Of a stretch of 64,000 nucleotides of DNA, positions 42,207 to 49,491 are shown piece by piece (position 1 is the stretch's first letter; every line of letters begins with the position of its first letter). This DNA is from Saccharibacillus qingshengii (GTDB taxonomy: Bacteria > Bacillota > Bacilli > Paenibacillales > Paenibacillaceae), in assembly GCF_013185195.1 (NCBI RefSeq), contig NZ_JAAZWC010000009.1:62001-126000 (forward strand), written 5' to 3'. The notes under the pieces are model-generated. The model was not told where the DNA came from, did no database searches, and was given only the letters and a program-made list of their open reading frames with translations. The translations under genes and the position numbers were made by a program.

Positions 42207-43913
42207 ATGAAACAAAGTCAACTGTTGATCCCTACCCTGCGCGAAGCGCCTGCGGACGCCGAGGCGGCCAGCCATAAGCTTATGCTGCGCGCCGGATTGA
42301 TCCGCCAGCTCGCCTCCGGCGTGTATACCTATCTGCCGCTCGGCTTCCGGGTGCTGAGAAAAGTCCAGGAGATCGTCCGCCAGGAAATGGACCGGGCGGG
42401 TGCGCAGGAACTGCTCATGCCGGCGATGCAGCCGGCCGAACTGTGGCGCGAATCGGGACGCTATGAGGTGTACGGTCCGGAGCTGATCCGGCTCAAAGAC
42501 CGTCACGACCGCGAATTTGCACTCGGACCCACGCATGAGGAAGTCATCACCTCGCTGGTCGCAGGCGAAGTCAGCTCGTACCGTCAGCTGCCGATGACCC
42601 TGTACCAGATCCAGACCAAGTATCGCGACGAACGCCGTCCGCGCTTCGGTCTGCTGCGCGGCCGCGAATTTCTGATGAAGGACGCCTATTCGTTCGGGCG
42701 AAGCTGGGAAGAGCTGGACGAGACCTACCGGGCAATGTACGACGCCTATACGCGGATCTTCACACGGGTCGGTCTGAACTTCCGCGCCGTTCAGGCGGAT
42801 GCGGGAGCGATTGGCGGCGAAGGGGAGACGCATGAATTCATGGCTTTGGCGGAGATCGGCGAAGATACCATCGTCGTCAGCGAGAACGGAACCTATGCGG
42901 CCAATCTCGAGAAAGCGGAGATGTTCTGGGAAGAACCGACCGCCGCCGATTCGGATATTCCGGCTATGAACCGTGTGCATACGCCGGGCGTCCATACCAT
43001 TGAGCAGCTGCGTGTCCATTTCTCGATCGAAGCGTCGGCGCTGATCAAGACGCTGCTGTACCTCGTCGACGACCGTCCGGTCGCGGTGGCCGTTCGCGGA
43101 GACCGCGAAGTGAACGAGACCAAAGTCCTCAATGCGCTCGGAGGAGAGCGGATCGAGCTGGCGGATGCGGCCGCCGTGGAACGTCTGACCGGAGCGGCTG
43201 TCGGTTTCGCCGGTCCGGCGGGGCTTGCGGGCGTTACGCTGCTCGTCGACCGTGAAGTGCAGGCTATGCCTGCGGGAATCGCCGGTGCCAACGAAACGGA
43301 CTATCATATGGAGAACGTCAAGCCGGGCCGGGACTTTACCGGTGAGAGAATCGGAGATTTCCGCAACGCGGCCGAAGGAGACCGGAGTCCGGACGGAAGC
43401 GGGCTGCTGCAGTTCTACCGGGGAATCGAAGTCGGCCATGTCTTCAAGCTGGGCACCAAATACAGCGAGAAGCTGGGAGCGAAATATCTGGATGAAGGAG
43501 GCCGCCGCCAGACCGCGATCATGGGCTGCTACGGGATCGGCATCTCGCGGATTCTGTCCGCTGTCGTCGAGCAGCATTACGACGAGAACGGCATTCTGTG
43601 GCCGATCGAGATTGCGCCTGCCGCGGTGCATATCATTCCGGCTTCGGTCAAGGACGAAGGGCAGCTGCAGCTTGCGCTGGCGCTCTATCGGCGCTTTACC
43701 GAAGCCGGCATCGAAGCGCTGCTGGATGACCGCGACGAGCGGGCCGGCGTCAAGTTCAAAGACGCCGATCTGATCGGTCTTCCCTACCGGATCGTGGTGG
43801 GACGCGAAGCGGCCGAAGGACGGGTCGAGTTCAAATCTCGCGCTCTTGAAGGTAAAGAAGCGATGACGGCGGATGAAGCGTTCGACCGGATTGCCGCACC
43901 GTCGCAAGGTTGA
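42207..43913 (+). CDS. proS: Prolyl-tRNA synthetase
   Basis: 568 residues, the usual length of bacterial-type ProRS. Class II motifs: motif 2 in [23 protein letters not shown] region, motif 3 in [17 protein letters not shown], with an insertion editing domain between (about residues 220-400) and a C-terminal anticodon-binding domain ([17 protein letters not shown]). It charges tRNA-Pro. GAAGGAGAG precedes ATG 42207. Expression should be controlled by the T-box leader, whose structure is altered by an inserted element. Confidence 0.95.
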   Translation: MKQSQLLIPTLREAPADAEAASHKLMLRAGLIRQLASGVYTYLPLGFRVLRKVQEIVRQEMDRAGAQELLMPAMQPAELWRESGRYEVYGPELIRLKDRHDREFALGPTHEEVITSLVAGEVSSYRQLPMTLYQIQTKYRDERRPRFGLLRGREFLMKDAYSFGRSWEELDETYRAMYDAYTRIFTRVGLNFRAVQADAGAIGGEGETHEFMALAEIGEDTIVVSENGTYAANLEKAEMFWEEPTAADSDIPAMNRVHTPGVHTIEQLRVHFSIEASALIKTLLYLVDDRPVAVAVRGDREVNETKVLNALGGERIELADAAAVERLTGAAVGFAGPAGLAGVTLLVDREVQAMPAGIAGANETDYHMENVKPGRDFTGERIGDFRNAAEGDRSPDGSGLLQFYRGIEVGHVFKLGTKYSEKLGAKYLDEGGRRQTAIMGCYGIGISRILSAVVEQHYDENGILWPIEIAPAAVHIIPASVKDEGQLQLALALYRRFTEAGIEALLDDRDERAGVKFKDADLIGLPYRIVVGREAAEGRVEFKSRALEGKEAMTADEAFDRIAAPSQG

Positions 43914-43976
43914 ATTCCTGCGGGAATAGGGTGCGCAGGGGATGATTTTGAACGCTTCCGAATTGCCAAAAAAGGA

Positions 43977-44006
43977 TTGACAGCCCCCGTGTTTTCCCGC
44001 TATAAT
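43977..44006 (+). promoter_or_regulatory. Sigma-A promoter of the tandem riboswitch transcript
   Basis: Consensus TTGACA at 43977-43982, 18-bp spacer, consensus TATAAT at 44001-44006. It begins 22 bp before the first c-di-GMP aptamer. Confidence 0.8.
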
Positions 44007-44027
44007 CGGGATAGCTAAATAACCGAT

Positions 44028-44138
44028 TGAAAGAGAAAAGCAAACCGGATCGAAAGACCGGGACGCAAAGTCTGGAATCTACAGCGGGGCCTTCCGCTAT
44101 GATCGTCCGACCGCCACAATTTATTGTGGCGGTCTTTT
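44028..44138 (+). promoter_or_regulatory. c-di-GMP-I (GEMM) riboswitch 1 with its terminator
   Basis: Conserved core AGCAAACCgg...CGAAAG..CGGGACGCAAAGTC at 44038-44071, then GGAATCTA..GCGGGGCC and a closing helix. A 12-bp perfect terminator, GACCGCCACAAT / ATTGTGGCGGTC, follows at 44109-44134 with a T-run. The terminator makes it a transcriptional switch; direction of response not determined. Confidence 0.88.
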
Positions 44139-44212
44139 GATGTTTTTCAGATTCTGTTGTCCCGGTTGTCCGGTTCTGCCGCAGTACCTCCCCCCGCAGT
44201 TCCGTTCTCCCC

Positions 44213-44320
44213 CGAGAAAAGCAAACCAGCCGAAAGGCTGGGACGCAAAGTCAGGAATCTAAGGCGAGACCCCCCTCGTCAAGATCGTCCGACCGCCACG
44301 ATTTATTGTGGCGGTTTTTT
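44213..44320 (+). promoter_or_regulatory. c-di-GMP-I (GEMM) riboswitch 2 with its terminator
   Basis: Second aptamer in tandem: AAGCAAACCAGCCGAAAGG and CTGGGACGCAAAGTC, then GGAATCTAAGGCGAG. Its terminator GACCGCCAC / GTGGCGGT plus T7 lies at 44291-44320 and is nearly identical to the first. Two aptamer-terminator units in series ahead of one small gene should sharpen the response. Confidence 0.88.
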
Positions 44321-44381
44321 TGTGCCTTTTCTTATACATATCCCCGCGGGACAGCCCCTTTCAACGAAAAAAGGAGATTAA

Positions 44382-44552
44382 ATGATGCAGGCAGCAGACA
44401 GAATGGAAGCAGCGGAAGCGATCGAAATGGTACAGGCGGCTCAGGCGGCCAAAGCGGCACGGATGGCGAAAGTCATGCGGGCGGCGGAAGCGATGCGGCA
44501 GGCCAAGATGATCCCGGCTCTTCAGCCGCTGAGATTCGGAAAAGGATACTGA
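44382..44552 (+). CDS. 56-residue Ala/Met-rich protein under tandem c-di-GMP riboswitches
   Basis: AAAAAAGGAGATTAA gives a strong ribosome-binding site before ATG 44382. The product is about one third Ala, with many Met, and a periodic helical pattern (AAEAIEMVQAAQAAKAARMA), ending PALQPLRFGKGY. No signal peptide or clear transmembrane helix; an amphipathic or coiled helix is likely. It is the only gene between the riboswitches and a terminator, so it should be the regulated product. Family not recognised and below usual annotation size. Confidence 0.75.
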   Translation: MMQAADRMEAAEAIEMVQAAQAAKAARMAKVMRAAEAMRQAKMIPALQPLRFGKGY

Positions 44553-44566
44553 ACAAAAAAGCGGAC

Positions 44567-44598
44567 AGCCGTATTCAAGATAAACCTTGAATGCGGCT
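44567..44598 (+). terminator. Terminator hairpin of the 56-residue gene, first copy
   Basis: AGCCGtATTCAAG / CTTGAATgCGGCT stem with a 6-nt loop, 14 bases after the stop. The T-rich run that would normally follow is displaced by the inserted element. Confidence 0.65.
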
Positions 44599-44801
44599 CA
44601 ACGTGTCGAGAAAGGTCTGCTTCCGAGTGAAGCGAGGAGGCGAAGGGAGAAATTCAGTGTAGGAACGACAGTGTTCGCCTTTGAAATCGGGGAAATTCCG
44701 CTAAATTTCAATCCTTTTCCCCGATTTCAACACGCGACCGGAACGAATTTCTCCCGCAGCCGACGAGCTTCTACAACGAATAGGACTTTCTCGACAGCCT
44801 G
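44599..44801 (-). mobile_element. Non-coding inverted-repeat element, copy B (MITE-like)
   Basis: About 203 bp, reverse orientation of copy A, almost identical except for one end (about 20 bp). Flanked by 32-bp identical copies of a different terminator hairpin (44567-44598 and 44802-44833). Ends read TCAACGTGTCGAGAAAG and CTTTCTCGACAGCCTGA. No coding capacity. Confidence 0.85.
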
Positions 44802-44841
44802 AGCCGTATTCAAGATAAACCTTGAATGCGGCTTTCATTTT
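44802..44841 (+). terminator. Terminator hairpin of the 56-residue gene, second copy
   Basis: Identical 32-bp hairpin followed by TTCATTTT, retaining the original downstream T-rich tract. Confidence 0.65.
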
Positions 44842-44924
44842 GTGTCATACTTTTGGGTTATAAGGATCGCGGAAAGTGCGGGGCTGCAAAAGGGTCCGAC
44901 TTTTTGAAGAAAGGAGTGGACGTA

Positions 44925-45605
44925 TTGAAGAAGGGGTGGCCTTATATCATTATGCTGCTGGGGCTTTGCATCGTCCTCTACCCGTCCGTAAATGGCTGGC
45001 TGGAAGACCGGACGCAGGATCAGCTGCTGCAAAAAGCGGAGGCGGCGAGCCGCCAGCCGTTGGATCTGTCCAAGGTTTCCGGCGAAGCGGCGGTACCGGA
45101 TTACGAGAAGATCTCGAATCTGCTGGACGAAGGCGACGAGGCAGAAGCGGAGCCGGCGGCGCAAGCCGACGCGAAAGATCCGCAGGAAGGCGAGATTCTG
45201 GGCGTGATCCGTTACGACAAGCTCAAGATCAAGCTGCCGGTCGTGGAAGGGGCAACGAAGGAAAATATGCGAAGCGCGGCCGTGCACGTGACCGGAACCG
45301 GCTTGGCGGGCGTCGAAGGCAACATGGCCCTTGCCGCCCATCGCGCGCACAAAACGGGCAGACTGTTCAACCGGCTGAACGAAGCCAAAGTCGGCGACGT
45401 GATCGAAATCGATCAGGGCGGACAGACCTACCGGTATGAAGTGGACAAGATCCATATCGTTGAACCGACGGACGTCTGGGTACTGGATCCGGTTCAAGGC
45501 GAGAAAGGCCTTACGCTGATTACATGCGATCCGCTGGTCAATCCCACGCACCGCCTTATTGTGTATGCGGTATTGAGCGGCAGCCCTTCTTCGGCCGCCA
45601 ATTGA
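44925..45605 (+). CDS. Class D sortase
   Basis: 226 residues from TTG 44925, with AAAGGAG eight bases upstream. One N-terminal transmembrane helix (YIIMLLGLCIVLYPSV), then a sortase barrel with catalytic His in LAAHRAHKTG, Cys in TLITCDP and Arg in NPTHRLIVYA. Sortases join LPxTG-type proteins to the cell wall. No obvious sortase substrate with a C-terminal sorting signal lies in the window. It follows the element copy B and a duplicated terminator, so it likely has its own promoter. Confidence 0.9.
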   Translation: MKKGWPYIIMLLGLCIVLYPSVNGWLEDRTQDQLLQKAEAASRQPLDLSKVSGEAAVPDYEKISNLLDEGDEAEAEPAAQADAKDPQEGEILGVIRYDKLKIKLPVVEGATKENMRSAAVHVTGTGLAGVEGNMALAAHRAHKTGRLFNRLNEAKVGDVIEIDQGGQTYRYEVDKIHIVEPTDVWVLDPVQGEKGLTLITCDPLVNPTHRLIVYAVLSGSPSSAAN

Positions 45606-45620
45606 ATATCCACTCACAGC

Positions 45621-45653
45621 ATCCGCTCCCGATTACCGGTGAGCGGATTTTTT
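45621..45653 (+). terminator. Intrinsic terminator after the sortase
   Basis: ATCCGCTC / GAGCGGAT stem, 12-nt loop, followed by T5-6. Confidence 0.75.
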
Positions 45654-45805
45654 GTGCGCCGAATAGTTCTTTATATCCAATAAAATCGACTATTAAAGAA
45701 GAAGTATAGATCTATATTCTTAATAGTAGATAAAAAGCAACTCGGCTTTAGGTACAGCTTTATGAATTGAAACAGGGATTTGGTAGGAAAAGGACGAAGT
45801 TTTGC

Positions 45806-45833
45806 TTGCTAATTCTTTTTTTCGTGGTACGAT
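45806..45833 (+). promoter_or_regulatory. Possible promoter of riboswitches 3 and 4
   Basis: TTGCTA, 16-bp spacer, TACGAT; begins 18 bp before the aptamer. Confidence 0.45.
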
Positions 45834-45850
45834 GAGACTAATAGAAGCTT

Positions 45851-45943
45851 TTCTCGATAAACGGCAAACCTGACTCGAAAGACAGGGACGCAAAGCTAAA
45901 GGGCCTTACCCCCAAGTGGGTTGGCAGCCAGCCGCCGAAAGAT
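45851..45943 (+). promoter_or_regulatory. c-di-GMP-I (GEMM) riboswitch 3
   Basis: GGCAAACCTGACTCGAAAG, CAGGGACGCAAAGCTAAAGG, then GGTTGGCAGCCAGCCGCCGAAAG. After the aptamer the sequence reads GATAGGG and T6 rather than GGAG plus a start codon, so it does not sit directly on a gene but forms a tandem pair with riboswitch 4. Confidence 0.85.
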
Positions 45944-46007
45944 AGGGCTTTTTTCGCGTATCCGCTTTTCCGTATTCGATCGACCGCACGTCCAAGATAA
46001 GACAACA

Positions 46008-46096
46008 ACGATAAAGGCAAACCTGCTTCGAAAGACAGGGACGCAAAGCTAAAGGGCCTTACCCCACGCGGGTTGGCAGCCAGCCGCCGAAAGGAG
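46008..46096 (+). promoter_or_regulatory. c-di-GMP-I (GEMM) riboswitch 4, overlapping the ribosome-binding site
   Basis: Nearly identical aptamer to riboswitch 3. Its 3' closing strand GCCGAAAGGAG contains the Shine-Dalgarno of the gene at 46105, so ligand binding could control translation initiation directly. Confidence 0.88.
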
Positions 46097-46104
46097 TTTT
46101 ATCC

Positions 46105-46923
46105 ATGCGCAAATGGATGTCCAAGATGGTTCTCGCTCTGAGCTTGACTGCCGGCTTAATCTCCGCCGCAGCCGCACCGGTTTCCGCCGCTTCCGTCGAT
46201 GCGACCTGGCTCGACACCTCGTCCCTGCGTCAAGGGACCATCGGAGTCAGCTACAATTCCGCCGCTTCCAAGAGAGTCAAAGTCATGATCGCCAAGGCAA
46301 GCACGGTGTACACGTATGACCTGAACACATCGAAATCTTCCGAGAACTTCCCGCTTCAGTCGGGTGCGGGTTCGTACGAAGTGACCCTGCTCGAGAACAC
46401 CGCAGGCAACAGCTACAAGAAAATCGGCTCGACTTCCGTCGAACTGAGTGCCGAAGATCAGACCAATGTCTTCCTCGGCTCCGTACAGAACGTCAACTGG
46501 AAAGAAGCGCGCAATGCAACGGCCCTGGCTGCCAAACTGACGGCCGGCAAGAAGACGGACACGGAAAAAGCACAGGCGATCTACGATTATGTAGCTTCCA
46601 CTATCAAATATGATAAAGAGCTGGCCAAGACGGTAGGTACGGTCTACATTCCTTCCGCAGACGCAACGCTCGTATCCCGCAAAGGGATCTGCTACGATTA
46701 CGCTTCCCTGATGGCCGTGATGCTGAGAAGTTCGGGAGTTCCGACCAAGCTGGTCATGGGCAGCACTTCGTACGTCAAGGAATATCATGCCTGGAACGAA
46801 ATCTACCTCGACGGTAAATGGGTCATCGTGGATGCAACCGTCGATTCCGCCTACAAGCAGGCCGGGAAATCGATCCCATTCGCCAAAGAAGCCAATAAAT
46901 ACAGCGTACAAAAAGTATACTAA
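46105..46923 (+). CDS. Secreted transglutaminase-like protein 1
   Basis: 272 residues: signal peptide ending near AAPVSAA, a beta-rich N-terminal domain of about 100 residues, and a transglutaminase-like Cys-His-Asp domain with Cys in KGICYDYASL (near 195), His in EYHAWNEIYL (near 228) and Asp in IVDATVDSAY (near 243). Proteins of this fold cleave or crosslink peptide bonds; an extracellular protease or wall/adhesin modifier is plausible. Placed under tandem c-di-GMP riboswitches. About 70 percent identical by eye to the protein at 47202. Confidence 0.88.
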   Translation: MRKWMSKMVLALSLTAGLISAAAAPVSAASVDATWLDTSSLRQGTIGVSYNSAASKRVKVMIAKASTVYTYDLNTSKSSENFPLQSGAGSYEVTLLENTAGNSYKKIGSTSVELSAEDQTNVFLGSVQNVNWKEARNATALAAKLTAGKKTDTEKAQAIYDYVASTIKYDKELAKTVGTVYIPSADATLVSRKGICYDYASLMAVMLRSSGVPTKLVMGSTSYVKEYHAWNEIYLDGKWVIVDATVDSAYKQAGKSIPFAKEANKYSVQKVY

Positions 46924-46970
46924 GCGATTGCGGAGTTCCTTCCTATAGGACCTTCCGGTCCCGCTTTCGA

Positions 46971-46998
46971 AGCCCCATCCAGGAGATGGGGCTTTTTT
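46971..46998 (+). terminator. Intrinsic terminator
   Basis: AGCCCCATC / GATGGGGCT with a 5-nt loop and T6. Confidence 0.9.
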
Positions 46999-47104
46999 GC
47001 GTTCAAATTTTTGGAGGAAATAGGAGCGGATTCTCAGTCGGGAAGGCGAAATTTGTCCGTTGTAAACAGTAGGGACACGTATTCCATCCGAATACGTTCC
47101 CCGC

Positions 47105-47193
47105 ACGATAAAGGCAAACCTGCTTCGAAAGACAGGGACGCAAAGCTAAAGGGCCTTACCCCGCCGGGGTTGGCAGCCAGCTATCGAAAGGAG
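47105..47193 (+). promoter_or_regulatory. c-di-GMP-I (GEMM) riboswitch 5, overlapping the ribosome-binding site
   Basis: Same aptamer core as riboswitches 3 and 4 (AAGGCAAACCTGCTTCGAAAG, shown only in part: GGCAAACCTGCTTCGAAAG). The 3' strand CTATCGAAAGGAG again includes the Shine-Dalgarno of the gene at 47202. Single, not tandem. Confidence 0.88.
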
Positions 47194-47201
47194 TCTTGAA
47201 G

Positions 47202-48023
47202 ATGTACAAATGGATAGCCAAAACAGTCCTTGCCTTGATCCTGGCGGCCGCTCCGATCTGCTGCGCTTCTGCCCGTCCGGCCGCGGCCGCGGAGACGGAA
47301 GTATCCTGGATCGACACCTCCTCTCTCAAGCAGGGAACGATCGGGATTCGCTGCAGCGGAAGCCCGACCAAACGCCATAAAGTGATGATTGTCAAAGCGG
47401 ATAAGGTCTATACGTACGACCTTCAGGTAGCCGGACAATCGCAGACGTTTCCTCTGCAGTCCGGCAACGGCGCGTACGAAGTGACCATGTTGGAACAAGC
47501 CTCCGGAACCCAGTACCAAAAAATCGGCAGCACTTCCGTCAATCTTCAGGCAGCCAGCGACAATGCGGTATTCTTAGGTTCGGTGCAAAATGTGAATTGG
47601 AAAGATTCCAAAACCGCAGCTGCGCTGGCCAAGAAGCTTACCGCCGGCAAAAAAACCGACACGGCAAAAGCGAAAGCCATTCATGAATATGTGACAGCCC
47701 ATATCGGATACGATTTTAAAAAGGCCAAGTCGCTTGGAAGCCTCTATCTCCCTTCGGCCGACCAGACGCTGAGTTCGCAAAAAGGCATCTGCTACGATTA
47801 CGCGTCCCTGATGGGAGTCATGCTGAGAAGTTCGGGAATTCCGACCAAGCTGGTCATGGGCAGCACGACTTACGTGAAAGAATATCATGCGTGGAACGAA
47901 ATTTACCTGAACGGCCGATGGGTCATCGTGGATGCGACGATCGATGCCGCTTACAAGCAGGCCGGCAAAGAGATTCCTTTTGCCAAGTCGGCCGATAAAT
48001 ACAGTACGTCCAAAGTTTATTGA
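47202..48023 (+). CDS. Secreted transglutaminase-like protein 2
   Basis: 273 residues from ATG 47202, eight bases after AAAGGAG; a TTG at 47196 is too close to that site. Signal peptide to about residue 32, then the same architecture and intact Cys (KGICYDYASL), His (EYHAWNEIYL) and Asp (IVDATIDAAY) as the upstream paralogue. The pair arose by duplication of gene plus riboswitch. No terminator is evident before the next gene 86 bp away, so the transcript may continue. Confidence 0.88.
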   Translation: MYKWIAKTVLALILAAAPICCASARPAAAAETEVSWIDTSSLKQGTIGIRCSGSPTKRHKVMIVKADKVYTYDLQVAGQSQTFPLQSGNGAYEVTMLEQASGTQYQKIGSTSVNLQAASDNAVFLGSVQNVNWKDSKTAAALAKKLTAGKKTDTAKAKAIHEYVTAHIGYDFKKAKSLGSLYLPSADQTLSSQKGICYDYASLMGVMLRSSGIPTKLVMGSTTYVKEYHAWNEIYLNGRWVIVDATIDAAYKQAGKEIPFAKSADKYSTSKVY

Positions 48024-48109
48024 TAAGGAACAACTCATTGCGACCTCGGAGCGTTTAATGGATAAAGCGGCAGTAAGCCGATCCAACGGAGCCCGCATAA
48101 GGAGGTCGC

Positions 48110-48703
48110 ATGAAAACACATTACGCACTTGGACTCATTCTTTTGTTCGTGCTGGCCTTTGTGCTGGCGGAGTATCCGTTTACCCGACAGATCGACAAAG
48201 CGATTCCGGCGGTCTTGTCGAATGCCGATCTACCGAATTCGGACAAGCGGACGGTGATCCGCGTCCAAGGCGAAGTGTCGCGGAAGCTTTTTCGCCGACC
48301 GGAATTTAAGGTGAATGTCACGGTCGACGGATTCGACTGGATGACGGATGGCCGCCATTCCGGTGAAGTCCTGCGCACTGAACGCAATAAGGGCATTAAT
48401 ATGGGAATCCTGCAGCATACGTATAGCCCGAAATATGCCGCTTCAAACGGGTTTGATTGGATCAAGACGGCTACGATCTGGTTCGATGACGATTTTGGAC
48501 AGGTATATATCATGGCTTCAACGGCCAGTTGGATGGACGATCCGGTCAAGGAAGCGGGAACGCTGCGGATGACCGGGGCGGCCGACAATCCGGACGAAGC
48601 CTGGGAGATCCAGCGGCAGATCGGCGAAGCCTATCCGGGATGGTTCGAAGTGGAATCCGATCAGGTGTCTGCAGCCCTCCCCATGCCGGGTCTTTCTCCT
48701 TGA
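48110..48703 (+). CDS. Membrane-anchored protein of unknown function
   Basis: 197 residues, N-terminal signal anchor (ALGLILLFVLAFVLAE), then an extracellular alpha/beta domain (VIRVQGEVSRKL, IKTATIWFDDDFGQVYIMA). AAGGAGG precedes the ATG. Family not recognised. It may be co-transcribed with the preceding transglutaminase-like gene. Confidence 0.65.
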   Translation: MKTHYALGLILLFVLAFVLAEYPFTRQIDKAIPAVLSNADLPNSDKRTVIRVQGEVSRKLFRRPEFKVNVTVDGFDWMTDGRHSGEVLRTERNKGINMGILQHTYSPKYAASNGFDWIKTATIWFDDDFGQVYIMASTASWMDDPVKEAGTLRMTGAADNPDEAWEIQRQIGEAYPGWFEVESDQVSAALPMPGLSP

Positions 48704-48750
48704 AGCGGCGGAACGTATAATAGAAGGAAAAAGTACGGGAGGCTCATGAT

Positions 48751-49491
48751 ATGTACCGGATCGCCATTTGTGACGACGAGCAGCCGCGGAGAAAAGATGT
48801 CCGGCGGATGCTGCTCGATCTGTCCGTCAAGTCGGGTATCGACTTCGAGACCGGTCTCTTCGCATCGGGCGAAGAACTGCTGGTTCATTACGAGGAGGGC
48901 GGCGAGCCTTTTCATATTCTGGTCCTGGATATCGAGATGACCGGCCTGAGCGGAATCGAGACGGCGCGGAAGCTGCGGGACATGCGGCGTCTGGGCGAAC
49001 AGATCATCTTCTTGACGAGCTACGCCGAATACATGCTGGAGAGTTTCGACGTCATGACGTTCCAATACCTGCTCAAGCCGGTCGATCCCGCCGTGTTCGA
49101 AGAGAAAATGCTCAAGCTGTGCCGCTATTTCGAGGAAAAGGAACGGGAGATCCTGATCGTCAAATCGGCGGAAGGCGATCTGGTGCTGCATCACGACGAG
49201 ATTATTTCGATCGAAGCCGCCAACGGCTTGACCGTTAAGAATAAGCTGAAGATTACGACGACCCGCGGCGTGTACGACGGCCGGGGCTTGATCTCGAGCT
49301 ACGCCGAAGCGTTGAAAGACGGACGTTTCCTGCAGATCCACCGTTCGATCCTGATCAATCTGTCGCATGTGCATAAATTTTCCGGCAGCCGGGTGGTCAT
49401 GTCCAACGCGGCGGAACTGCCGATCGGCCGTTCCAAAGTCAAAGAAGTCAAAGACGCCTGCACCCGGTTCATGGTTGCGAGGGCGGAATGA
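48751..49491 (+). CDS. LytTR-family response regulator (AgrA-like)
   Basis: 246 residues: receiver domain with phospho-acceptor Asp in LVLDIEMTGL (near 59) and a C-terminal LytTR DNA-binding domain (IISIEAANGLTVKNKLKI, GRFLQIHRSILINLSHVHKF). The stop overlaps the kinase ATG (ATGA), so the two are coupled. LytTR regulators control extracellular and quorum-regulated genes; the target sites are not evident here. Confidence 0.92.
   Translation: MYRIAICDDEQPRRKDVRRMLLDLSVKSGIDFETGLFASGEELLVHYEEGGEPFHILVLDIEMTGLSGIETARKLRDMRRLGEQIIFLTSYAEYMLESFDVMTFQYLLKPVDPAVFEEKMLKLCRYFEEKEREILIVKSAEGDLVLHHDEIISIEAANGLTVKNKLKITTTRGVYDGRGLISSYAEALKDGRFLQIHRSILINLSHVHKFSGSRVVMSNAAELPIGRSKVKEVKDACTRFMVARAE

Noticed and set aside
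41570-42277. Several Arg/Pro-rich frames between the SH3 lipoprotein and proS
   Set aside because: They coincide with the T-box leader and the inserted inverted-repeat element, and lack ribosome-binding sites.
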